A DNA stretch of 64,000 nt from Methanomicrobiales archaeon (GTDB lineage: Archaea > Halobacteriota > Methanomicrobia > Methanomicrobiales > Methanospirillaceae), in assembly GCA_025358115.1 (NCBI GenBank), contig JANYKQ010000058.1:29161-93160 (forward strand). Reading direction: 5' to 3'. Shown piece by piece: positions 1 through 8,568 of this stretch. The position numbers were made by a program, and so were the translations under genes. Each line of letters starts with the position of its first letter. Positions within the stretch are counted from its first letter, which is position 1. The notes under the pieces were generated by a model. The model was given only the letters and a program-made list of their open reading frames with translations, was not told the DNA's origin and ran no database searches.

Positions 1-219
1 ATCAAAGAGCTCAAGGAGCTCTGCGAAAAGATCGGCCTGAATCCCCGCGACCTGATCAATTTCAAAAAGCTTACCGCCCAGCCGGTACCAGACGAGCTCA
101 TGAAGTTCCCGGTCTATGCCTTTGACCGGCAGGGCTACTGCCTTACCGGCCCGGCTTTCGATATGGTCATGCACATCGATGAAGTTCGGGAAAAGATCGC
201 CGAGAATTCATCGGAATAA
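1..219 (+). CDS. 3' end of an unidentified protein (truncated by window start)
   Basis: Frame 1 is open from base 1 to the TAA at 217-219 (IKELKELCEKIGLNPRDLINFKKL...IAENSSE); family not recognised. Confidence 0.6.
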   Translation: MKELKELCEKIGLNPRDLINFKKLTAQPVPDELMKFPVYAFDRQGYCLTGPAFDMVMHIDEVREKIAENSSE

Positions 220-611
220 TTTCTCTTTTTCCCCTCCCCCCCGCTTCCCTTTTATTTATTCCGGATGCAAAACTCCCGGTTTTTTGCACGCTTTACAACG
301 GGTCGTGATATTCCCTGACCATTCCTGCATGATTGCCAGTGATACCTGAGAGCTGAACGAGTATTATTAATTCTTAAAAGTTAACTTAGCGATTGATTTC
401 ACTAAATTTATTTATTTTCCTCCGTAATGTATAATCTGACCATTCCCATTTGCGATCATAGCCATCCGACAGTTTGCACAGGATACCGACATGGTATCAA
501 AAGAAAGTGTCATCGGGCGTGCGGGTGATATAGTTCACGAAAAATAACCGTATCTCGTTATACAGGCTGATATATGACCATATCCGATCAAAAAAATAAG
601 AGACATTTCCA

Positions 612-1856
612 ATGACCTCACATTTTTTCCTGCTCAGCGGTCCGTTAACTCAGGAACGCCTATCCTGGATCGAGGAGAGTTTAAAATTTTTCTTCGTCCG
701 GCTGAACCCGGAGAATCTCCTGCACAGTTCAAAACCAAGAGATACTGTCTTTTCATTCTTCCTTACAGGTGATTCGCTGTACAGCCTCCAGAACCCGGAG
801 ACGATTTCTGTATGGGAGATCATACTCTCGATGCCATCAGTGAAGATCGTATGCGACTGTAATGAACTGGAATTACGGGGCATATCGATCGAGCGCCTGA
901 AGATGAAGAATCCCGAGCAGGTGATTGACCGGAACAGCCTTGCCTTGAATGGTCAGCCTTCCTTCTGGAAAGATGTGATGAAGTTCGCCCGGCAGCACGA
1001 ACAACCAGTTCCGAGCATGGTTGGCTACCTCCAGACGGAGTCGCCCTACATGCACCAGTCGGCCCATGCTGCACTTCTCTTTCTCACTGCCGGGGTGGAA
1101 TCCCATGCTTCGGCAGACCTGTACGCGTACCTTGACGGGGTCCATGTCGGTCACATTGGGCAGAATCCATCAGAGTGCGAAAATATCGGTACCGGTCTTG
1201 AGGCCGTACATGAAAAAGCCCAGAAAAAGGGGCTATCCTGCCAGATGATTGCCTGCGGGAGATGTGCCGCAGCCCGGGGTTACAGCACCTGGGATGGTGG
1301 CCAGGGTGTGGTAATTTCGACCTGCTCGATCAAGCCCTTTAAGATCCGGAGCCTCAGGGAGATGATAGGCCCGTTCGAACGTAACCATATCATCCTTTCA
1401 AAGGACAGCGCCTCCATCCAGTTAAAAAAAGAGGGGGCGTCCATTTCACAGCCCCAATCTGATAACAGTAGGAAACCCCCGATAACGATTTTTATCACCA
1501 GGAGTCCATATGGTACTGAAGAGGCTTTTGGCGCCATCTCCTTTGCAGTTGCCTGTGCCTATGAAGGGATCCAGACGCGTGTCATCCTCATCGAGGACGG
1601 TGTGTATATGCTCATGGGCACCCACAGGCCGGAGAAGGGTACTCACTTTTTCAACCTGCAGGAGGTTATCAATGCCATTGCGGGAAGCGCAAACATCCAG
1701 TTCTTTGCGTTCCAGCCCTCACTGAACCGGAGGGGAATTACCAAGAACGCAAAGATGAACGCTGTGCTTGATATTGGTACCCAGGAACTGAGCCAGCTCC
1801 TGTTCTATGCCCCGAATGGCGTGACGGCGAATCACCAGCGGGTGTTCTTCTTCTGA
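612..1856 (+). CDS. Multi-domain DsrE/DsrF (TusD/TusC)-like protein
   Basis: Middle segment ALLFLTAGVESHASADLYAYLDGV...MIACGRCAAARG is DsrE-like; C-terminal segment TIFITRSPYGTEEAFGAISFAVACAYEG...ILIEDGVYML is DsrF/TusC-like; the N-terminal segment ending IVCDCNELELRGI also looks DsrE-like. Confidence 0.7.
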   Translation: MTSHFFLLSGPLTQERLSWIEESLKFFFVRLNPENLLHSSKPRDTVFSFFLTGDSLYSLQNPETISVWEIILSMPSVKIVCDCNELELRGISIERLKMKNPEQVIDRNSLALNGQPSFWKDVMKFARQHEQPVPSMVGYLQTESPYMHQSAHAALLFLTAGVESHASADLYAYLDGVHVGHIGQNPSECENIGTGLEAVHEKAQKKGLSCQMIACGRCAAARGYSTWDGGQGVVISTCSIKPFKIRSLREMIGPFERNHIILSKDSASIQLKKEGASISQPQSDNSRKPPITIFITRSPYGTEEAFGAISFAVACAYEGIQTRVILIEDGVYMLMGTHRPEKGTHFFNLQEVINAIAGSANIQFFAFQPSLNRRGITKNAKMNAVLDIGTQELSQLLFYAPNGVTANHQRVFFF

Positions 1857-2006
1857 ATCTGTATTTTGTACGGGTTGGGGATTACGGAGACAGGATGATG
1901 CGGTATTATTCAATTGCACAAGCCAACCGGGTTCTCAAAGATCATCAGGACCCGCGCGGTGATGAATAACAATGGATAGCATTTATCTCAATAATGAAGC
2001 GGGTTT

Positions 2007-2819
2007 ATGTTGCAATCCCTGACAATAGATAAAAAAAAAGAACCCGGTACAGTAGCCGGTATTGACCTGGGCTCAACCCGCATCAAGGTCGTGATCTATA
2101 ACGGGTCTTCTTACTTCGCAAGGATGTCGGATGCTTCGTGGGATCCGGAGAAAACGGCTCTTGAACTGCTTGCCGAAACGAGCCGGGAAGCCGGACTATC
2201 CGCTCCCCCTTCCATCATCGCAACAACCGGGTACGGGCGCCGCTGTCTTTCCCATGCAACGCTGACGTTCACCGAGATCGCCACTCATGCCAAGGGGGCG
2301 TTTTACCTTGTACCGGAGTGCCGGTTTGTAGTGGATATAGGCGGACAGGATGCCAAGGGAATCCGTCTTTCATCCGATGGCCGGGTGGAGGACTTTGTGA
2401 TGAACGACAAGTGTGCTGCGGGGACGGGCCGGTTCCTTTCGGCAATGGGGCAGGCACTTGGGGTTCCGGTTGAGGACCTTGGCGCCTATGCAACCGGTGC
2501 GGAGCCGCACCGGATCAATGCGATGTGTACGGTCTTTGCCGAATCGGAAGTGATCAGCCTGATTCACCAGGGAGTGTCCCGGAATGCGATCATTGCCGGC
2601 CTTCACGCCTCCATCGCACGCCGGACCGCTTCGATGATTTCCTCCCTCCACCCGGAGCCGCTCATTGCGTTTACCGGGGGTGTCTCGCAGAATGCCGATA
2701 TTGTGCAGAGGCTGTCTGAAGAACTGGGCCATCCCGTCATCGTCCCGCACGATGCCGTCTATGCCGGGGCGATCGGGGCTGCGCTCCTGGCATGGGAGCA
2801 CCGTAGTGAATCAGGATAA
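2007..2819 (+). CDS. BadF/BadG/HgdC-type ATPase (2-hydroxyacyl-CoA dehydratase or double-cubane protein activator)
   Basis: AGIDLGSTRIKVVIY, VVDIGGQDAKGI, NDKCAAGTGRFL and FTGGVSQN motifs. Confidence 0.92.
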   Translation: MLQSLTIDKKKEPGTVAGIDLGSTRIKVVIYNGSSYFARMSDASWDPEKTALELLAETSREAGLSAPPSIIATTGYGRRCLSHATLTFTEIATHAKGAFYLVPECRFVVDIGGQDAKGIRLSSDGRVEDFVMNDKCAAGTGRFLSAMGQALGVPVEDLGAYATGAEPHRINAMCTVFAESEVISLIHQGVSRNAIIAGLHASIARRTASMISSLHPEPLIAFTGGVSQNADIVQRLSEELGHPVIVPHDAVYAGAIGAALLAWEHRSESG

Positions 2820-2828
2820 AAAAAAGAA

Positions 2829-4016
2829 TCAGGGTTTTTTGATCATCTCAAGGAATGCCTCGACCCGGGTCTTGATCTGACCTGTATCCCCTTGCGAGTA
2901 ATCGGTCTCTACCTGGAGGAGGGGGACGTCCCCGTGCTTTGCCAGGTAGTCCTTGAGAATACGTGACTCAACATTGTAGGTGTGGCAGCCAACCCAGGTG
3001 ATATCAACGACACCATCCGCGTGGTACTCTTTTGCGAGTTTTGCCAGAAGTTCGAGCCTGCCGGTATTCGGGCTCATGCAGGAGCAGGGTGTCTCGAGGT
3101 ACTTGTCGGCGATTGCATCGAGCGGTGAGTCTGTGGTTGCTACATCATGGAGGTACTGCTTCATACCGGAACAGTTCTCAATGTAGACGATGGCAGCGCC
3201 GGACTCCTCAATGATCCTGAGGACCTTCTCGGCACCTACACCCGTGGGGACACCGGTGACGATGATCCGCATTGCGGTCCTGGGCATTGCTCCTTCACCC
3301 CTTGCCTTCATCGCCTTGAGTTCAGCAATCAGGTCCTTGAGCTGCTGGTTGAAGGCAACCCTGTCGAACGTGAAGTTGCGGGCCCACATCACCTTGAGCA
3401 GGTCCAGGCCGGATAGCGGGGCCGGGATCGCAGTATTGAGGTGAGCAAGCTCCCGCATGAGTGCCCGCTGCTCGTTGAGCTCCTCGATCGCAGCCTTCAT
3501 TTTCTCATCGGTGATCTTGACCCCAAGCCTCTGTTCGATCTCCTGCTTGCAGCGGGCTACTTCCAAGCGCCAGAACGCTTTCTGTGATTCACCCTTTGCA
3601 CTCTGCGGAACTTCGAGGACCACCATGGGTTTGAACTTCTCCATGAGCTCGAACATCTTCTTCTTGCCATCACAGGTGGTCTCCCCTATGATGAACTCGG
3701 AGTTGTTGAAGAACGCACATTTCTCGGTGATTGCAAACCCGTAGGAGGATTTGATCAGCGGACAGAAATTCCGGGGCAGGTATTTTTCCCCGTCAGCGAT
3801 GGGCTCTTCCTTGGTGGCACAGAGCGTAACCGGTACTGCACCTGCGGCAACGATGAGTTCCTGGGGTGCGAACAAACAATAGAACCCGACGAACTTTTTG
3901 CCCTGGTCGCGTACGCTCTTGATCGCTGCTGATGCATTCGGAATTACCGAATCGAAATAGGTCATCTTTTCTGCTCTCATAGTAATTTCCTCATCGGTGA
4001 TTACAGGAATAATCAT
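2829..4016 (-). CDS. 2-hydroxyacyl-CoA dehydratase D-subunit (HgdB) family protein, double-cubane cluster protein-like
   Basis: Full-length HgdB-family architecture (GFYCLFAPQELIVAAGAVPVTLC, ETTCDGKKKMFELM, VDITWVGCHTYNVESRILKDYL); occurs singly, without a partner subunit or CoA-transferase nearby. Confidence 0.85.
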   Translation of the reverse strand: MIIPVITDEEITMRAEKMTYFDSVIPNASAAIKSVRDQGKKFVGFYCLFAPQELIVAAGAVPVTLCATKEEPIADGEKYLPRNFCPLIKSSYGFAITEKCAFFNNSEFIIGETTCDGKKKMFELMEKFKPMVVLEVPQSAKGESQKAFWRLEVARCKQEIEQRLGVKITDEKMKAAIEELNEQRALMRELAHLNTAIPAPLSGLDLLKVMWARNFTFDRVAFNQQLKDLIAELKAMKARGEGAMPRTAMRIIVTGVPTGVGAEKVLRIIEESGAAIVYIENCSGMKQYLHDVATTDSPLDAIADKYLETPCSCMSPNTGRLELLAKLAKEYHADGVVDITWVGCHTYNVESRILKDYLAKHGDVPLLQVETDYSQGDTGQIKTRVEAFLEMIKKP

Positions 4017-4019
4017 GAC

Positions 4020-4499
4020 TTAGTTCCCGGGGGTCTTTCCTGTTTCCCGGAGTATGATCTTTGCAGTTTCTTCTGCAACTTCTCCGGTGAATGCAATGCA
4101 TTGCCGGAGGTGTTCGGGGGATTTTAATACCATGCCATGGGTTAGGGTACGGCAGCAGAGGCAGCCGTGCCTGCGGGTGAAGAGTGCATGCAGTTCCCGG
4201 GCAAGGGCGAGACACCGGTCAATGGAAGGATCGCCGGGCTCCTTGCGCCCGAAGACCATCCCGAGTGCCATGACCCCCCCGGTAACGGCGCCACAGGCAC
4301 AGCCCGCACTGCCAATCCCGATGGGAAATCCTGAAGCCATCCGGACTATATCGTCAGGATAGTTCAGGGCGAACTCGTCATTGATGGTCTTTACGATCGC
4401 TTCCGAGCAGTAAAACTGCCCGGACCGGTAATACGCCTCAGCGACTTCCCTGACCCGGGCCGGGTCAACGGGCTTGTGCAGTTCCTTCACGCTTCTCAC
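4020..4499 (-). CDS. C_GCAxxG_C_C family protein
   Basis: FYCSEAIVKTIN...GIGSAGCACGAVTGGVMALGMVFGRKEPG...HGCLCC cysteine pattern. Confidence 0.85.
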   Translation of the reverse strand: MRSVKELHKPVDPARVREVAEAYYRSGQFYCSEAIVKTINDEFALNYPDDIVRMASGFPIGIGSAGCACGAVTGGVMALGMVFGRKEPGDPSIDRCLALARELHALFTRRHGCLCCRTLTHGMVLKSPEHLRQCIAFTGEVAEETAKIILRETGKTPGN

Positions 4500-4508
4500 C
4501 CGGGCTGC

Positions 4509-5033
4509 TTATTTCCGGAGCCGGACTTCTGCCTTGAGTGCGATCGCATGCTGGATCGTGAACATACCCATGCAACGCTTGAGGGCGTACTCTTTCAGGT
4601 CATGGACCTGGGCATCGGTTGCCTCGCCCGTGACCTCCATGATCACCCGGTACTCGCTGATGAGCGGGCTCTCACCAAGGTCGAACTGGGCGGTATAGTC
4701 AAGGTCTGCCTCGACTTTTGTTTTTACCGAGGTAAGCTGGATGTTTCTCATGGCGGCTTCGGTGACAAACGTGCTGGAGTAGCATGCGGCAAACCAGAAG
4801 AGGCCAAATGCCATGGGGCCGGGGCGGCTTCCGGGGCCGGCAAAGTTCGGGTGGCTTGCCTCCATCGTGTAGGTGCCATCCTTCACTTTGACCGTTGAGC
4901 GGAACTGCGGGCCGCCGTTTTCAAAGAGCCAGACACCCTCTATCTTTGCGGTGAATTTTGCTTCCTTGGGATCTTTCCTGATGGTCTCTTTGTAATCCTT
5001 GACCTGCTTGGTATCAATGTTGTTCAGGCTCAT
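4509..5033 (-). CDS. OsmC family protein
   Basis: OsmC-like: PGPMAFGLFWFAACYSSTFVTEAA with a second Cys in LKRCMGMFTI. Confidence 0.85.
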   Translation of the reverse strand: MSLNNIDTKQVKDYKETIRKDPKEAKFTAKIEGVWLFENGGPQFRSTVKVKDGTYTMEASHPNFAGPGSRPGPMAFGLFWFAACYSSTFVTEAAMRNIQLTSVKTKVEADLDYTAQFDLGESPLISEYRVIMEVTGEATDAQVHDLKEYALKRCMGMFTIQHAIALKAEVRLRK

Positions 5034-5306
5034 AAGTTAACACAATAAATTAATTTGATTGAATAGTTAAAATAATTTGGTAAATACATGGTGTATGAAG
5101 CCACGGGGGAGGTTAACATTTGCTCGATACATGGATTTGGATCCTTTCAGAAATTTGTGCTATCAGACGATTCATCACTTGAAAGAATCATTACGACATT
5201 TTTTTACCTTTACAAAAGCACCTTGTTAATGATAAGCAGTAAATGAGGAGCCGGGTATGGACAGACGAGACCTAGTACGAGGAACCTGCACAAGGGGCAA
5301 CAGGAA

Positions 5307-7217
5307 ATGGTAAAACGCTACCTCGAGCTCCGCTCCCTTGACGAAGCCCTCCGGCTGCTCACCTCATCTTTTGATCTTCCCCTCAGGACCGAGAAGGTCC
5401 CGGTCATGCAGTCGGCCGGGCGGGTCGTTGCCGAACCGGTCTATGCAAAATATTCTGTGCCCGAGGTAAACCTCTCCGCCATGGACGGTATTGCAGTCAG
5501 GAGCCGTGACACCCTTGGTGCTGGTGACCGGAACCCGGTGACCCTGGACCATTTCGCCCGGGTCAATACCGGCAATATTGTGCCTCCGGAGTTCGATGCA
5601 GTCATTATGATTGAGGATGTCTGGGAAAACGGTGACCGGTTCCAGGTGCGCCGGGCTGCCGCACCCTGGCAGCACGTCCGCCCCGCCGGGGAAGATATCA
5701 AGGAGAACCGCCTCGTGCTCCCCCGCGGTCACATCATCCGTCCATTCGATATCGGGGCACTGGCCACCTACGGGATCACAACGGTCGAGGTCCGGGCGGT
5801 ACGGGTTGGAATTATCCCGACAGGCAGCGAACTCGTCCCGCTCGGTGTCCGGCCGGGACCGGGACAGGTAGTGGAGAGCAACACCATCATGGCCCAGGTC
5901 TTTCTTGACCAGATGGGGGCACACTGCACCCGCCTTCCCATAGTGCAGGATGAACCCGACCTCATCCGGGCAGCACTCCGCCATGCGGTTAAAGAGAATG
6001 ACCTGGTGATCATCTCTGCGGGTTCTTCGGCCGGTACACGGGACTTCACCGAGAGTGTCATACGATCGCTGGGTGAACTGATCTTCCATGGCGTGGCAGT
6101 CCGGCCCGGTAAGCCCGTGATGCTGGGAAAGGTGGAGGGAACGCCGGTCCTTGGGCTGCCGGGCTACCCGCTCGCTGCCCAGACTGCACTGAGGGAATTT
6201 GCAGCCCCCCTGCTGGAATCCTGGGGATTTCCCCCGGCCCCCCGCTTTCCGGTCATGGCCCGTCTGGCGCAGCCACTCGTCTCGGATCCCGGGTTTGATG
6301 AGTTCATACCGGTCTTTGTCGGTCGTATCGGTTCGAACCTCTTTGCAACCCCGCACATAAAAAAGGCCGGTGTCCAGATGGCTACAGTCAAGGCCAATGG
6401 TTACACCCGTATCCCGGCACCGGTTGAAGGCTACGAGGCCGGTACGGAACTCGAAGTCCTTCTCACTACGGACCCGGGAAGTATCGAACGCATGCTCATC
6501 CTGACGGGCTCGCTGGATCCTTCGCTCGAAGAACTCGCCGGCTTGGCCCATGACGAGGGGTTGTTCATCCATGCCACCAACCCCGGCAATACGGGAGCAA
6601 TTCTTGCCCTCCGCTGCAACACCTGCCATGCAGCCCCGCTCAGCCTGCCGGCCCGGTCCCTGCTGACCACATTCCAGCCGTATATAAAATTCCTGGAGGC
6701 CGGTGACCTGGCCTTTATCCATATCGCCACCACCGAGATGGGTATTGTTTCTGAAGAAGGACTTGGGATAAAGGATCTCTCCCATGTCCGTTTCATCAAC
6801 ACCCGGCGGGAGTCGCCAGCCCGGATGGTTCTCGATGCCCTGCTGGCTACTGAGGGCATCGACCCGTCACAGGTCAACGGGTACCTGCAGGAAGTCCATG
6901 GTCCCCCGGCCGTGGCAGCTGCTGTCCGGAACGGGTTTGCCGATGCCGGGATGTGCACGTCGAGCATTGCCAGTGCAGCCGGGCTCCGGTTCGTGCCGGT
7001 TGCCCACGAGGATTATGAACTGGCAGTACGGCGGGAGATGCTGGAAGATTCCCGTATCCGTACCTTAGTCACGCTCATCCAGAGTCCCGCATATCGCCAG
7101 ATTCTTACCCGGATGGGCGGCTATGATGTCAGCCTCACCGGCACCATACGGGGGCTTAACGGCGAGAATATCTTAACCCCGTTATCCCCCGGAAGCCTGC
7201 CGGCCGGGTATATCTGA
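5307..7217 (+). CDS. moeA: Molybdopterin molybdenumtransferase (MoeA) fused to a C-terminal periplasmic-binding-like domain
   Basis: MoeA motifs VNLSAMDGIAVRS, IPTGSEL, SAGSSAGTRDFT, RPGKPVMLGKVEGTPVLGLPGYPLAA; C-terminal ~250 aa beginning LILTGSLDPSLEELAGL is LysR-substrate/PBP-like. Confidence 0.92.
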   Translation: MVKRYLELRSLDEALRLLTSSFDLPLRTEKVPVMQSAGRVVAEPVYAKYSVPEVNLSAMDGIAVRSRDTLGAGDRNPVTLDHFARVNTGNIVPPEFDAVIMIEDVWENGDRFQVRRAAAPWQHVRPAGEDIKENRLVLPRGHIIRPFDIGALATYGITTVEVRAVRVGIIPTGSELVPLGVRPGPGQVVESNTIMAQVFLDQMGAHCTRLPIVQDEPDLIRAALRHAVKENDLVIISAGSSAGTRDFTESVIRSLGELIFHGVAVRPGKPVMLGKVEGTPVLGLPGYPLAAQTALREFAAPLLESWGFPPAPRFPVMARLAQPLVSDPGFDEFIPVFVGRIGSNLFATPHIKKAGVQMATVKANGYTRIPAPVEGYEAGTELEVLLTTDPGSIERMLILTGSLDPSLEELAGLAHDEGLFIHATNPGNTGAILALRCNTCHAAPLSLPARSLLTTFQPYIKFLEAGDLAFIHIATTEMGIVSEEGLGIKDLSHVRFINTRRESPARMVLDALLATEGIDPSQVNGYLQEVHGPPAVAAAVRNGFADAGMCTSSIASAAGLRFVPVAHEDYELAVRREMLEDSRIRTLVTLIQSPAYRQILTRMGGYDVSLTGTIRGLNGENILTPLSPGSLPAGYI

Positions 7218-7312
7218 ACTTTTTTTATCCCCTTCCCCGTGTGTAGACCCGGGGGATACTTACATTACTTTTTCTGAATTATAAAAAAAAAAGACCCTGT
7301 TAAAGGGATTGA

Positions 7313-8566
7313 TCACTTCTTGACAAACGGGTTGAAGACATTCTCGTAGATCATGTCGCTGCCGGTGTTGTGGAGCCGGCCACGCTCGGTCTTCTCCTCT
7401 GCATAGGCAAGGAGCGGGAGTTCCATGCTGACCCCCGGGACATGGCCGAACATCTTCTCGAGCTCGACCTGCTGGGCGTGCATGAAGAGTGCATTGGGGA
7501 TTTCCGCGGGGCAGACTTCCTCGCACTGGCCGCAGTTTACGCAGGAATCTGCGATATGAGCGAACCGGATCAGGTGGAACATGAAGCTGACGGGCAGCTC
7601 GCCGGGCGGGACATAGGCCGGGTTCTTGGTCGTGCAGTCAACGCAGTAACAGATCGGGCAGGCCTCAATACACCCGTAGCACTTGACACAGCGTGCAGTC
7701 TCGGCCATGATCTTCTTTAAGCGATCCTTGCCCTCGCCAAGTGCTTCGAAATCGTGTTTTCGCCACTTGTCGCCGAGCTTGAACATCGCACCTTCGACTT
7801 TGGCCCGGATCTCAAGACCCTTGGGAATTGCTGGCGCGGTTGCCATGATGCCCTTCTTGACGGCACCGTCAACAAGGTTTGCTCCCTTCTCGGAGCAGAC
7901 TTCAACAAAGGTAGCTTTACCCGCCTTGTCGCCTATGACTCCCCAGTTACCACAGGCAAGGTCAGCCTGGCGTGGGATCTTCATCTTGCAGCGGCGGCAG
8001 TTGCTGCGCCGGCCATAGCCTGCCTCTTCGAGCTCGTCAACGGAGATACCCTTGTGGCCTCCCTCAAACTCGATGATGAACTGGCCCTTGTCGATCTCTT
8101 CCTTGTGAACCGTTTCCGGATCAACGCCATACTTTTCACGGATCATCTTGCGGGCAACGACCGGGCTGACCGATCCTCCGCAGTTGACCCCGATCATGAT
8201 GATGTTGTCGAGGTTGATCTGCTTGCGCTTGGCCAGTTCGTAGAACGCCATTGCATCGCAGCCCTTGACGGTAACACCGATCTTCTTGTCCTGTGCCCCG
8301 TCAAGGTATTTCTTGACCAGTTTGGGCAGCAGGAGCGTTCCGCAGTGGAGCGAACCGGCAGTCCTGACAAGATCATTGGGGTCCGTGATGATGACCGGTT
8401 TTGCATCGTAGAGGTCAACACCCTTGGTCACTGCAAGGACAGCGTCAACCATCTTGGATTCAAGGGCATACTTCCAGAGGGAAGTTACTGCGCCCCCAAG
8501 CTCGGCCTTCTTCTGTATCTCGGCATCGTTGGTCCATGCGTAAAGCATATCGCCTTTCTTTGTCAT
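7313..8566 (-). CDS. fdhB: F420-type formate dehydrogenase subunit beta (copy 1)
   Basis: FrhB/FdhB family sequence with ferredoxin motifs CVKCYGCIEACPICYC and CVNCGQCEEVCP; directly downstream of fdhA. Confidence 0.93.
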   Translation of the reverse strand: MTKKGDMLYAWTNDAEIQKKAELGGAVTSLWKYALESKMVDAVLAVTKGVDLYDAKPVIITDPNDLVRTAGSLHCGTLLLPKLVKKYLDGAQDKKIGVTVKGCDAMAFYELAKRKQINLDNIIMIGVNCGGSVSPVVARKMIREKYGVDPETVHKEEIDKGQFIIEFEGGHKGISVDELEEAGYGRRSNCRRCKMKIPRQADLACGNWGVIGDKAGKATFVEVCSEKGANLVDGAVKKGIMATAPAIPKGLEIRAKVEGAMFKLGDKWRKHDFEALGEGKDRLKKIMAETARCVKCYGCIEACPICYCVDCTTKNPAYVPPGELPVSFMFHLIRFAHIADSCVNCGQCEEVCPAEIPNALFMHAQQVELEKMFGHVPGVSMELPLLAYAEEKTERGRLHNTGSDMIYENVFNPFVKK

Positions 8567-8568
8567 GT

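Noticed and set aside
5262-5300. CCTAGTACGAGGAACC resembling the 23S rRNA sarcin-ricin loop, upstream of moeA
   Set aside because: Too short and lacking the full GAGAGGA core; no surrounding rRNA-like sequence; likely coincidence
5364-6785. 473-aa minus-strand ORF
   Set aside because: Antisense to the clear moeA gene; composition reads as a high-GC shadow ORF without recognisable motifs
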